NCBI GenBank assembly: GCA_900751695.1
Contig: CAADSS010000041.1
Location: 1-56,591, forward strand
DNA length: 56,591 nt
From: an uncultured Collinsella sp.
GTDB lineage: Bacteria > Actinomycetota > Coriobacteriia > Coriobacteriales > Coriobacteriaceae
Direction of reading: 5' to 3'
The notes below the pieces were generated by a model. The model made no database searches. It saw only the letters and a program-made list of their open reading frames with translations, and had not been told where the DNA came from. The translations under genes and the position numbers were made by a program. Shown here one piece after another: positions 9,355 through 17,969 of this stretch (the first letter of the stretch is position 1; every line of letters starts with the position of its first letter).

Positions 9355-10073
9355 TCGTCACCTTCTTTGGCACATGGCTCAGCGGTGGCCGCGGTAGCCA
9401 CGTCAGCATCAGGTTCCGCAGAAGTATCCTTCCCCTGGGCCCTGACCGCCACCGGTGCCGAACCAACCTGAATATCCCCGCGTGCCCAATCACCATCGAG
9501 CGCACGCGCCACCCAGTGATAGATGGGAATCGTAAAGAAGATCAGCGCGGCAAAGGGGCCGGCACCAAACAGGAACATCAGCAAAAAGAACAGCAGCCAA
9601 CACACGGCCCAATACGGGAACGACTGGAACGGGCCCTTCACCGGAGCCGAGCCAACTGCGCCGCCACTCGTCGCCTGCGCCGTCGCGGCATTGGCGGCCT
9701 GCGCACTCCAGCTTGCCGCTTGCGCCGCCTTGGCGGCGGCGTCCCTCGCCTGTGTTGCCGCCTCGGTAGCTCGTGCCGCCGCCCCATGGGTGCGTGCGCG
9801 CTCTGCTGCCTCGGCCTCGCGCTGGCGGGCGCGGTCCTCGTTCTCAAACTCGATATCGTCCTCAATCTCGTCGCTCGGATTGAGCAGCTCGTCCAGGCTC
9901 ACACCGTAGAGCTTGGCGAGCGAGATCAGGTTCTCGGTATCGGGCGAGCTCTCTGCACGCTCCCATTTACTGACCGCCTGGCGCGACAGCCCCAGCTTTC
10001 GCGCCAGCCCTTCTTGGCTAAAACCCTTGCTGCGACGAAGGTCGGCGAGCCGCTGCGCAGTTTCTACATTCAT
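9351..10073 (-). CDS. XRE-family regulator with C-terminal membrane hairpin
   Basis: A 240-residue protein. It begins with a clear XRE helix-turn-helix (residues about 3-58: LADLRRSKGFSQEGLARKLG, then SRQAVSKWERAESSPD). An acidic linker and a long Ala-rich, probably helical region (about 80-130) follow. Then come two membrane helices (about 150-195) joined by a short loop, and a charged tail. This layout suggests a membrane-tethered repressor or sensor. I start at ATG 10073 because AGGAGGAACC lies directly before it; an upstream in-frame start would add 83 unconvincing residues. It is coupled by a 4-nt overlap to the DUF4097 surface protein, so the pair may sense envelope damage together. That function is inference. 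Confidence 0.8.
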   Translation of the reverse strand: MNVETAQRLADLRRSKGFSQEGLARKLGLSRQAVSKWERAESSPDTENLISLAKLYGVSLDELLNPSDEIEDDIEFENEDRARQREAEAAERARTHGAAARATEAATQARDAAAKAAQAASWSAQAANAATAQATSGGAVGSAPVKGPFQSFPYWAVCWLLFFLLMFLFGAGPFAALIFFTIPIYHWVARALDGDWARGDIQVGSAPVAVRAQGKDTSAEPDADVATAATAEPCAKEGDE

Positions 10074-10289
10074 GGTTCCTCCTATGTGATGCCAGCCGTG
10101 CCGCCGGACCGTTTTTGTTCTAAAGGCGCCTTGCACAGTTAAAAATGTATCCGCCACCGCCAAAAGCATGCCACCTATTCTAGTGAGATTTTTGACAACC
10201 GGCGGTTGCGGGCACATATGAGCTGCGGAAATGTGTCCAAACAAAGCAATGACCCGCAGCTCGGTTGTCCCCGTTGCAGCGTTAACGGT

Positions 10290-10303
10290 AGTATGGTCAT
10301 ACT
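10290..10303. promoter_or_regulatory. Palindromic site upstream of methyltransferase gene
   Basis: AGTATGGTCATACT has perfect 6-nt arms with a 2-nt centre. It lies 37 nt before the chosen GTG start of the methyltransferase gene. It could be an operator, but the regulator is unknown. Confidence 0.3.
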
Positions 10304-10340
10304 GTTTATTCCGCACCGCCAACGGAGGGAGTTCCGCGCC

Positions 10341-11213
10341 GTGAACCGCGATTTCGCCTCATCGCTCATCCAGCTCAACAACACGTTCTATCGCGAGCAC
10401 TCCGCCTCCTTTTCCGATACGCGCCAGGCCCCGTGGCCCGGCTGGGTGCGCACCATGGACATCGCGCTCGAACAGCTCGACGTCGCCACGATCGAGCATC
10501 CCGTCCGCGTCTTCGATCTCGCCTGCGGCAATATGCGATTCGAAAACTTTGCCGCCGGCGGCGCACTTGCCGCCAAGGGCGTCGACGGCGCAAACCCCTC
10601 GGCAGATGCCAACTGTCCGTTTGAGTTCTATGGTGTCGACTCGTGTCAAGATTTGGCTATCGATGCACATGGCCACGCCCTGCGCATTCCCAACCTGCAC
10701 TTCCAGGAACTCGATGTGCTCGACGCCCTCATGAAGCTCAATCCCGCCGAGACACCCGACGTGCTTTTCGACGCCCCGCTCGCCGACATCTCGGTCTGCT
10801 TTGGCTTTATGCACCACGTGCCGTCGTGCGAGTACCGCGTACGCGTGCTCGACGCCCTGGTGCGCCAGACGCGCCCAGGCGGCATCATCGCCATCAGCTT
10901 TTGGGAGTTTATGAACGACGAGCGCACGGCCCCCAGGGCCGTGGGAGCCGAAGCCCGCGCCGAGCTCACCCCGCCGTTTGAGGGTTACGATTCCGCGCAG
11001 TTTGAAGCCGGCGACCACCTCATTGGCTGGCAAAACGACCGCCACGCCTACCGCTATTGCCATCACTTTGACGATCAGCAGATCACCGACCTGGTGCGCG
11101 GCGTCCGTACGTTCTACAAGAGCGGCGAGGTCCCCGTGCGCGAGCTTGAGCGCTTCCATGCCGACGGTCGCAGCGGCGAGCTCAACCGCTATGTGATTCT
11201 CAAGCGTCTGTAA
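10341..11213 (+). CDS. Class I SAM-dependent methyltransferase
   Basis: A 290-residue methyltransferase. Motif I is VRVFDLACGNMRFENFAAGG, a variant glycine loop (ACGN). The central block VCFGFMHHVPSCEYRVRVLD and the later TRPGGIIAISFW match motifs IV and V of class I enzymes. The MHH run resembles Trm9/ALKBH8-type tRNA wobble methyltransferases, which would fit the nearby Elp3 gene functionally, but this is only a suggestion. I chose GTG 10341 (GGAGGG at 10324-10329), since an upstream start would add an unlikely 45-residue tail. The gene runs opposite to the XRE operon, with about 270 nt of shared upstream DNA. Substrate unknown. Confidence 0.7.
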   Translation: MNRDFASSLIQLNNTFYREHSASFSDTRQAPWPGWVRTMDIALEQLDVATIEHPVRVFDLACGNMRFENFAAGGALAAKGVDGANPSADANCPFEFYGVDSCQDLAIDAHGHALRIPNLHFQELDVLDALMKLNPAETPDVLFDAPLADISVCFGFMHHVPSCEYRVRVLDALVRQTRPGGIIAISFWEFMNDERTAPRAVGAEARAELTPPFEGYDSAQFEAGDHLIGWQNDRHAYRYCHHFDDQQITDLVRGVRTFYKSGEVPVRELERFHADGRSGELNRYVILKRL

Positions 11214-11330
11214 GCATCGGCGACTCGTAGCCGAGCCGCGCCGCAACTTCTGGGCAAACTATGCCCACCTTTTCCAACCCGTTGACGGAACGCGCAGCCA
11301 TGCGTTCCACACGTATGACCAAGGAGCCTC

Positions 11331-12170
11331 ATGGGAGCCGTCCACGTTCGCACGCCTAAGAACTTTGTGCTCGAGGAGCGCTTGGAGCGCTACGCCGATG
11401 CCATCGAGACGAACCCCGAGGCCTATGCCGGAGATTGGCGCGAGGCTTGCACGCCGGTTGGCGGCTCGTCCTTCACCCGCCTTCATCTAGATCTGGGCTG
11501 CGGCAAAGGCACCTATCTGGTTGAGCGAGCTCACCGTGAACCCGACACCCTCTTTATCGGCATGGACCAGGAGCCCATCTGCATCGCCTATGCCGCACAG
11601 AAAATCTGCGAGCAGGAGCTGTCCAACGCACTCGTCCTGCCCCGAGGCGCCGCATCGCTGCCGCAGCTGTTTGCCGCAGGTGAGCTCGATGCCATCACCA
11701 TCAACTTTCCCACGCCGCAGCCCAAGGCCAAGTACGCCAAAAAGCGACTCGTCCATGTCGACCACCTAATGCTGTACCGTCCGCTCTTTGCAGCCGGCGC
11801 TACCGTCACGCTGCGCACTGACAGCAAGCCGTTGCGCGACTACGCCCTGGGGCAGTTTGCCGCGGCGGGCTACGACACACTTTGGGTAAGCGATGACGTG
11901 CGCCGCGACCATCCCGAGCATCCCGAGACCGAGTACGAGTGCCGCACGCGCGAGATGGGTGCTGTCGTCTACGGCATTTGTGCCACACCCGGCGAGAAGC
12001 CTACCGAAGAGCAACTCGCAGCAGGCCGAGCGCAGGAGCAAAGCCTTGCCTGCTACCTGCCCGATAACCTCGATGAGCTTACCTATGTGCCCCTCGGCAT
12101 GGAAGAGGCCGTCGAGAACTTTAAAAACCGCGCCCGCAAGGGCAAGAAGCGTCTGCCGCAAGAGTCCTAG
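11331..12170 (+). CDS. TrmB-like tRNA (guanine-N7) methyltransferase, divergent
   Basis: A 279-residue protein with a SAM-binding glycine loop LHLDLGCGKGTYLVERA. A motif resembling the TrmB signature follows (TINFPTPQPKAKYAKKRLVH), then VDHLMLYRPLF and LRTDSKPLRDYAL. TrmB enzymes methylate G46 in the tRNA variable loop. The usual FPDPWPK motif is altered here to FPTPQPK, so this is a divergent member or a methyltransferase with a shifted substrate. The start at 11331 is preceded by AAGGAG. The C-terminal 60 residues are basic and charged (NRARKGKKRLPQES at the end). It stands 117 nt after the previous methyltransferase gene with no clear terminator between them. Confidence 0.7.
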   Translation: MGAVHVRTPKNFVLEERLERYADAIETNPEAYAGDWREACTPVGGSSFTRLHLDLGCGKGTYLVERAHREPDTLFIGMDQEPICIAYAAQKICEQELSNALVLPRGAASLPQLFAAGELDAITINFPTPQPKAKYAKKRLVHVDHLMLYRPLFAAGATVTLRTDSKPLRDYALGQFAAAGYDTLWVSDDVRRDHPEHPETEYECRTREMGAVVYGICATPGEKPTEEQLAAGRAQEQSLACYLPDNLDELTYVPLGMEEAVENFKNRARKGKKRLPQES

Positions 12171-12236
12171 GGGCTTCTGATGGTCGCGACGTCGGCAAAC
12201 AAGCGCGAATAGGCGCCGGCGAACGACCCTCAAGCC

Positions 12237-12357
12237 TAAGTGAGTAGACTTTTTTGCAATAGCCAAGCACAACCCGCGTAGCGAAAAATAAAACCGCAGG
12301 TAGAGCCCTTGTGCAAAAGCCATGTGCTCGCGACATCGCAAAAAGTCTACTCACTTA
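12237..12357. repeat. Long inverted repeat (121 bp)
   Basis: The left arm starts at 12237 with TAAGTGAGTAGACTTTTT and ends at 12257. The right arm (12338-12357) is its exact reverse complement apart from one extra T on the left. The 80-nt interior is A-rich in part and has no gene. It fills most of the 309-nt gap before the DUF3516 helicase and may be a small non-coding mobile palindrome or a folded leader. Confidence 0.7.
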
Positions 12358-12479
12358 GCTGGCAACCGCACCAAACGGCCGGGCAGAACGCCCATTTCCT
12401 GCATTTTCTCGCGCGCTGGCACCCCGCGCCGCCGCTACGCCATAATAGTTGGCGGACAATCGCGAGAGAAAGCAACCAC

Positions 12480-15161
12480 ATGGCACAGACCACGACAGAT
12501 ACCGCCGCCAGCACCGTCTCCGGCGCCGGGGCCGCCAGCTCATTCTCGGGCGGCACGGGAACCGAAGCCGAATTCGGCTCGCTCGGCGCGCTCTCCCCTA
12601 CCTGGTGGGAGCCCGAGGACGGCAGCGAGCCCGAACCGTGGCTTACGCCCGACCAGGCCTTCGAGCGCTTCTTTGAATGGACGAGCGACCGCGGCATTGA
12701 GCTGTGGGATCACCAAGAAGAGGCCCTCATGGACCTGGCCGCCGGCGATCACGTCATTTTGGGCACGCCGACCGGATCGGGCAAGTCGCTCGTCGCGCTG
12801 GGCATGCTCTTTATGGGCATGGCGCAAGGCAAACGCTGTTATTACACGGCTCCTATCAAGGCTCTGGTCAGCGAGAAGTTTTTCGACCTGGTACAGGTGC
12901 TCGGCCGCGATAACGTGGGCATGATCACCGGCGACACGCATATCAACACCAAGGCTCCCATCATCTGCTGCACGGCCGAAATCCTTGCCAACGATGCGCT
13001 GCGCGAGGGCGAGGACGCCGATGTGGGCTGCGTGGCCATGGACGAGTTCCACTACTTTGCCGACCCCGACCGCGGCTGGGCCTGGCAGGTGCCGCTGCTC
13101 ACCCTGCCCCACACGCAGTTTATGCTCATGAGCGCCACGCTCGGCGATGTCACTGCCATCGCCGCCTCACTCGAGGAGCACACCGGCGCTGCTTGCGACT
13201 TGGTCGTCGATGCCCCGCGTCCTGTTCCGTTGAGCTACGACTACGTGACGACCTCGCTCGAGGGCACCGTCGAGCTCGCCATGCGCCGCGGCGAGGCCCC
13301 GCTCTATATCGTGCACTTTAGCCAGGATGCCGCCCTTGCGACGGCACAGTCGCTCGCCAATTTTGGCATCGCCAGCAAGGAGCAGCGCGAAGCCATCAAA
13401 GAGGCGGCAAAGGGGACGAGCTTCTCGACGGCCTTCGGCAAGATTCTCAAGCGCCTGCTTGGATGCGGCGTCGGCGTGCACCATGCTGGCATGTTGCCGC
13501 GCTATCGTCTGCTGGTCGAGCGCTTGGCGCAGCAGGGCCTGCTGCCCGTCATCTGCGGTACCGACACACTCGGCGTCGGCATTAACGTACCCATCCACAC
13601 CGTGGTGCTCACCGCGCTCGCCAAGTTCGATGGCTACAAGATGCGTCGTCTGCGCGCCCGTGAGTTCCATCAGATTGCCGGTCGCGCCGGCCGCTCGGGC
13701 TTCGATACCGAGGGCATGGTAATTGCCGAGGCACCCGAGCACGAGATCGAGAATGCCAAGCTTATGGCCAAAGCGGGCGACGACCCCAAAAAACTCCGTA
13801 AGATTAAAAAGAAAAAGGCCCCCGAGGGCTTTGTCACCTGGAACAAGCAGACCTTTGAGCGCCTGATCGAGACGCAGCCCGAGACACTCAAGCCGCGCCT
13901 GCGCATCACGCACTCCATGGTGATTAGCGTGGTCGAGCAGGGCGGCGACGCCCGTGCCCGCGTACACGACCTCATCGAGACAAGCCTGCAGACTCCCGAG
14001 GAAAAGGCTAAGCTCGAGGTTCGCGCCGACGAAATCTTCGCCACGCTCATTGATTCCGGCGTCGTCGTTCGCACCGAGGTACCGCCCGCGTCTGACGCTC
14101 CGGCTGACGCCGCACCAGACATCGACTATGCGCTGACGGTCGATCTGCCCGAGGACTTCGCGCTCGATCAGCCGCTCTCGCCGTTCTTGCTTGCCGCGTT
14201 GGAGCTGCTCGACCCCGAGAGTGAGACCTATACCATGGATCTGATCTCGATGGTCGAGGCTACGCTCGAGGACCCCAAGCAGGTATTGCGCGCACAGGAG
14301 CGCGCCGCACGCGATCGCGCCATGGCCGAGATGAAGGCCGACGGCATCGAGTATGAGGAGCGCTTGGAGCGCATTCAGGACGTCACGTACGAAAAGCCGC
14401 TCGAGGATTTGCTCGACGCCGCTTTTGACAAGTACTGCCAGGAAGTACCCTGGGCAAACGACTATCAGCTCTCTCCCAAGAGCGTTCTGCGCGATATGCT
14501 GGAAAGCGCGAGCGATTTTAAGGGCTACATTCAAAAGCTCGGCATCGCCCGCTCCGAGGGTATTTTGCTGCGCTACCTGGCAGAGGCCTACCGTTCGCTC
14601 GACCGCACCGTGCCCATCGAGAAGCGCGACGAGCGCCTGCGCGACATTATCTCGTGGCTGGGCTTTGTGGTGCGCTCGGTGGACTCGAGCCTGGTAGACG
14701 AGTGGGAGAACGCCGGCAACCCGGCGGCCCTCGATGCCGCGCCGCCGCAGGGCATCAACGAGGTCGTGGCGGACCGCCGCGGCTGCACGCTGTTGGTGCG
14801 CAACGCGCTCTTCCGCCGCGTGACCCTTGCCGCTCGCGAGCACGTTCGCGACCTGGGCGAGCTCGACGACGACTGGGGCATGAGCGAAATTCGCTGGCAA
14901 AAGGCACTCGATGCCTACCACGAGCAGCACGAGGAAATCCTCACCGACGGAGATGCCCGCAGTGCCGCGATGTTTTCCATCGACGAGTCCGACGAGAAGA
15001 CCGCGCACGTATGGCACGTGCACCAGATCTTTGCCGACGAGGATGGCGACCACGACTTTGGCATCATGGGCGATATCGATCTGGACGCCACACAAGACGG
15101 CGGCGAGGTCATCTTCAAAAACTACCGCGTCGGCTTTATCGAGGACCTGCTCGGGGACTAG
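12480..15161 (+). CDS. Ski2-like DEAD/DEAH-box RNA helicase with DUF3516
   Basis: An 893-residue helicase. Walker A is GTPTGSGKSLVALG (Lys about 102), motif II is MDEFHYFADPDRGW (Asp about 188), motif III is LMSATLGD, and the second lobe carries HHAGMLPRYR, GTDTLGVGIN and HQIAGRAGRSGFDTEG. The C-terminal 280 residues match the DUF3516 region that follows such helicases in actinobacteria (MVEATLEDPKQVL, then KPLEDLLDAAF and VDSSLVDEWEN). The family is thought to act in RNA turnover or processing. I chose ATG 12480; an in-frame upstream start would run through the inverted repeat. The N-terminal 45 residues are Ser/Thr/Gly-rich and probably disordered. A terminator hairpin follows. Confidence 0.88.
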   Translation: MAQTTTDTAASTVSGAGAASSFSGGTGTEAEFGSLGALSPTWWEPEDGSEPEPWLTPDQAFERFFEWTSDRGIELWDHQEEALMDLAAGDHVILGTPTGSGKSLVALGMLFMGMAQGKRCYYTAPIKALVSEKFFDLVQVLGRDNVGMITGDTHINTKAPIICCTAEILANDALREGEDADVGCVAMDEFHYFADPDRGWAWQVPLLTLPHTQFMLMSATLGDVTAIAASLEEHTGAACDLVVDAPRPVPLSYDYVTTSLEGTVELAMRRGEAPLYIVHFSQDAALATAQSLANFGIASKEQREAIKEAAKGTSFSTAFGKILKRLLGCGVGVHHAGMLPRYRLLVERLAQQGLLPVICGTDTLGVGINVPIHTVVLTALAKFDGYKMRRLRAREFHQIAGRAGRSGFDTEGMVIAEAPEHEIENAKLMAKAGDDPKKLRKIKKKKAPEGFVTWNKQTFERLIETQPETLKPRLRITHSMVISVVEQGGDARARVHDLIETSLQTPEEKAKLEVRADEIFATLIDSGVVVRTEVPPASDAPADAAPDIDYALTVDLPEDFALDQPLSPFLLAALELLDPESETYTMDLISMVEATLEDPKQVLRAQERAARDRAMAEMKADGIEYEERLERIQDVTYEKPLEDLLDAAFDKYCQEVPWANDYQLSPKSVLRDMLESASDFKGYIQKLGIARSEGILLRYLAEAYRSLDRTVPIEKRDERLRDIISWLGFVVRSVDSSLVDEWENAGNPAALDAAPPQGINEVVADRRGCTLLVRNALFRRVTLAAREHVRDLGELDDDWGMSEIRWQKALDAYHEQHEEILTDGDARSAAMFSIDESDEKTAHVWHVHQIFADEDGDHDFGIMGDIDLDATQDGGEVIFKNYRVGFIEDLLGD

Positions 15162-15186
15162 CCGAACATACTGGAACGAAACAAGC

Positions 15187-15220
15187 GGGGCCGTTGGCAA
15201 TATCGCCAGCGGCCCCGTTT
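15187..15220. terminator. Bidirectional terminator hairpin
   Basis: GGGGCCGTTGGC (15187-15198) pairs with GCCAGCGGCCCC (15205-15216) with one G-U pair, followed by GTTTTG. It lies between the convergent helicase and DUF2130 genes. Confidence 0.8.
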
Positions 15221-15238
15221 TGCACTATATGCTATGCC

Positions 15239-16996
15239 TTACTCGGCATCCTCGACCTCATACGAATCCGCCTCGGCGGGCTCATCGTTTGTCTCTGGCG
15301 CAGCCCCGCGCGCCTCGTCAAAGGCGGCCTTCATGGTCTTGTTGCCCCACGTGAGCTTGCGAATGGTAAGCTCATCGGCTTTCTTGTTGGCAAGGCGCAG
15401 ATTGTTCTCGGAGGACAGCAACGCCTCCTTGGTTTTCTGCAGATGGCTAATCGTCTTGTCGATCTCATCGATTGCCGTTTGGAACTTGCGACTCGCGATC
15501 TCGCAGTTGCGGCCGAAATCGTTCTTGAACTTTTCCATCTTGGCTTCGAAGTTCGTGACGTCGATATTCTGCTGCTTGTACTCCGCCAGCTCCTGCTTAT
15601 AGCGCAGCGAACCCATGGCGGCGTTGCGAAGAAGTGTAATCATGGGAATGAAAAACTGTGGGCGAATCACGTACATCTTCTCGTAGCGATAGCTCACGTC
15701 GACTATCCCTGCGTTATAGAGCTCGCTCTCGGGCTCGAGTAGCGTGCAGAGCACCGCGTACTCACAGCCTTTCTGGCGACGATCGTGATCGAGCTTCTTA
15801 AAGAAGTCCTCGTTTTTGTGCTTGGTCGCAGTCTCGTCGTTCTCGTTTTTCATCTCGAACATAATCGAAATGACCTCGTTGCCGCTCGCGTCGCACTCGC
15901 GGAAGATAAAGTCGCCCTTGGTACCCTCGGACGCATCGTTATCCTTCTCGAAGTACGCGTTAGGAAATGCCGTCATGCGCAGACGGTTGAACTCGGTCTC
16001 GCAGTGCTGCTCGAGCGACTCGCCCACCATCTTGGTGGACAGGCGGACCTTCATGTCCTTAAGGCGCTCAATCTCTTCATCCTTGTAGCGAATCAGGTCA
16101 TCGCTCGCACGCTTGGCCTGCGCAAGCTCGAGCTCGTGTGCCGCCTTGGCCTGTTCCTCGCGAGAATCGCGCACCGCCAGCTCGCTCGTCAGCTTGGCAC
16201 GTGCCTCATCGCGCTCTCGCTCCGCCGCGGCGACCGCCTCCGACAGGTTCATTTTTGCCATCAGTTCCTGCTCGCGCAACTGGGCACGCAGACCCTCGGC
16301 CTCTTGCTCAGATTGTGCCTTTGCGGCGGAAAACTTCTCCTGTACCGTCGCGCGGTAGTCAGCAAGCGCGCGCTCGGCCTCGCTGCGAGCGGTATCAAGC
16401 TCACGCTGCGACTCGGCCGCGGCGGCGGCAAGCGCCATCTCCTGGGCCTTGTCCGCCGCGGCAAGCCTGGCCTGCAGCTCGGCAATCTGAGCATCACGTG
16501 CAGCCAAATCGTTTTGAGCAGCATTGCGCGTCACCGACTCGACGAGCTTGGCTTCGTCATCTTTGCGCTCCAGCTGCGCACGCAAATTGTCGATTTCTCG
16601 CTGAAGCTCGGCGTTTTCCTTTTGAGCATCGGCACGGGCCTCAACCGCCGCGCGCTGACTTGCGCTCTCGCGCTCTGTGGCAGCGCCCTCGAGCTTGGCG
16701 CGCAGCTCGGCAAGCTCAGCGTCGCGTTTGGCAACCTCTTGTGCCAGCTTCTGCTCCGCGGCGTTCTTCTGCTCGACAAGTTGAGCGTTGCGCTGAGACT
16801 CTGCCTTTTGCAAGGCAGCCGTCGAACGCGAGCGCTCAAGCTCCAGCGCCTGCTCGCCCTCGCGCTGGACTGCCTTCACACGCTCATCCAGGTCGCGCGA
16901 AAACTCGGCATTGCGCACTTGCTTGACGATGTCCGCATAGCCAGACGCATCGACCTTAAAAACTTCGCCACAATGCGGGCACTTGATCTCGTTCAT
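15239..16996 (-). CDS. DUF2130 coiled-coil protein
   Basis: A 585-residue protein. It opens with a CPHCGEVF zinc-knuckle-like motif. Then comes a very long, charged, Ala/Glu/Lys/Arg-rich coiled coil (residues about 35-330), followed by a globular DUF2130 domain (about 330-520; TKGDFIFRECDASGNEVISI, then DRRQKGCEYAVLCTLLEPES). The DUF2130 region has features of a nuclease-like fold in the family descriptions I know, but no activity is proven. The tail is acidic. It is a single gene with its own terminator side facing the DUF3516 helicase. The coding strand is unambiguous from the strong heptad pattern. Confidence 0.85.
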   Translation of the reverse strand: MNEIKCPHCGEVFKVDASGYADIVKQVRNAEFSRDLDERVKAVQREGEQALELERSRSTAALQKAESQRNAQLVEQKNAAEQKLAQEVAKRDAELAELRAKLEGAATERESASQRAAVEARADAQKENAELQREIDNLRAQLERKDDEAKLVESVTRNAAQNDLAARDAQIAELQARLAAADKAQEMALAAAAAESQRELDTARSEAERALADYRATVQEKFSAAKAQSEQEAEGLRAQLREQELMAKMNLSEAVAAAERERDEARAKLTSELAVRDSREEQAKAAHELELAQAKRASDDLIRYKDEEIERLKDMKVRLSTKMVGESLEQHCETEFNRLRMTAFPNAYFEKDNDASEGTKGDFIFRECDASGNEVISIMFEMKNENDETATKHKNEDFFKKLDHDRRQKGCEYAVLCTLLEPESELYNAGIVDVSYRYEKMYVIRPQFFIPMITLLRNAAMGSLRYKQELAEYKQQNIDVTNFEAKMEKFKNDFGRNCEIASRKFQTAIDEIDKTISHLQKTKEALLSSENNLRLANKKADELTIRKLTWGNKTMKAAFDEARGAAPETNDEPAEADSYEVEDAE

Positions 16997-17092
16997 AGCA
17001 GCTCCTCGATGGACGCAAATTTCAACCGCTTACACTCTACCGCGCCGCACGGACAAAAAAGACGCCGCCGCCATAATGGCAACAGCGCCAGA

Positions 17093-17126
17093 ACCGCCAC
17101 AAAGGTGCCTGTCCCCTTTGTGGTGG
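17093..17126. repeat. REP-like palindrome, copy 2 (3' side of chbG-like gene)
   Basis: The arms ACCGCCACAAAGG and CCTTTGTGGTGG enclose TGCCTGTC. Read on the minus strand the core is GGGGACAGGCACC, the same GGGACAGG core as copy 1 but with a different arm sequence. Confidence 0.75.
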
Positions 17127-17135
17127 CATGGGTCA

Positions 17136-17900
17136 CTACAGGTCGCGATAGTCGACCAGGCGAAGATCAGGTTGAGACCCGAGCCAAGCGCGCAGCTCAG
17201 GGTCGATCAGCGCGTCGACTTCCTTGGTACGATCGGTCGTAAGCGAGCTGTTCTCGAGGATAAACCGATCGAGATAGCCCGGGTGGCACACAAAGACGAC
17301 CGTCTCGCCGTCGGACATCTCGCGAACCGCCTGCATAATCGAGTCCTTGGGTTCGTAGCCCGGCTCCATCGAATGCATCACCATGCGCAGATCAGTATTT
17401 CCGCAACGCACCACCGCCGTGGGGTCGAAGCTCGCCTTTTGCTCCTTAAGGCCCAGCTCCTGGGCAACCGCCGAGATCGCTCGGTTAAGGTTTTCGCTCA
17501 TGACGGCATGGGCCTCAAAGTAATCGGGCTCGCGGCCCACAATCTCGACAAAGCGGTCGTGCTGTGCGCGGATCTCGATGCAGGCCTCGTCGAAGTCTAT
17601 CAGCTCCTCACCGCGCTTAAAATGCTCACGGAAGGTACGGCTGCTATGGAACTCGCCGCTCTCGTTGAGCATGCTCGGGATGAGCGCCGGATCGGCGCAC
17701 GGCTTGCCCAGGCACACGTTGGTATGCTGGCCCACTGCAATATCGGCATCCGCCACGAGCGACCACCCACGCTCGGCCTCGGGCATATTAGGCATAAGGC
17801 CCGCCGAGCGCACCAAGCCCTCGTTGACGCTGCGAGCAATCCCTAAGTCAACGGCATACGAATACCCGATATCATCGGCACGAATAAGCAATTGCTTCAT
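17136..17900 (-). CDS. ChbG/YdjC-family carbohydrate deacetylase
   Basis: A 254-residue protein of the YdjC/ChbG fold. The metal-binding N-terminus LLIRADDIGYS carries the paired Asp at about 9-10. IAVGQHTNVCLG supplies a His ligand, YFEAHAVMSENL another, and VFVCHPGYLD closes the site. Relatives remove acetyl groups from chito-oligosaccharides or other N-acetylated sugars. Length is normal for the family. It is flanked closely by two REP-like palindromes of the same family, one 10 nt past its stop and one about 20 nt upstream of its start. It lies 69 nt after the metallophosphoesterase gene. No sugar transporter lies next to it, so the substrate is unknown. Confidence 0.8.
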   Translation of the reverse strand: MKQLLIRADDIGYSYAVDLGIARSVNEGLVRSAGLMPNMPEAERGWSLVADADIAVGQHTNVCLGKPCADPALIPSMLNESGEFHSSRTFREHFKRGEELIDFDEACIEIRAQHDRFVEIVGREPDYFEAHAVMSENLNRAISAVAQELGLKEQKASFDPTAVVRCGNTDLRMVMHSMEPGYEPKDSIMQAVREMSDGETVVFVCHPGYLDRFILENSSLTTDRTKEVDALIDPELRAWLGSQPDLRLVDYRDL

Positions 17901-17921
17901 AACGACTCCAATCTATGTGAA

Positions 17922-17961
17922 AACCACCACAAAGGTGCACTGTGTCCCCCTTATGGTGGTT
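17922..17961. repeat. REP-like palindrome, copy 3 (5' side of chbG-like gene)
   Basis: The arms AACCACCACAAAGG and CCTTATGGTGGTT are nearly complementary around a TGTCCCC-bearing core, in the same orientation as copy 2. It lies between the metallophosphoesterase and the ChbG-like gene. Confidence 0.7.
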
Positions 17962-17969
17962 CTGGCGCC

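Noticed and set aside
13167..15200. A 677-residue minus-strand open frame
   Set aside because: Antisense to the DUF3516 helicase; composition and lack of motifs mark it as a shadow.
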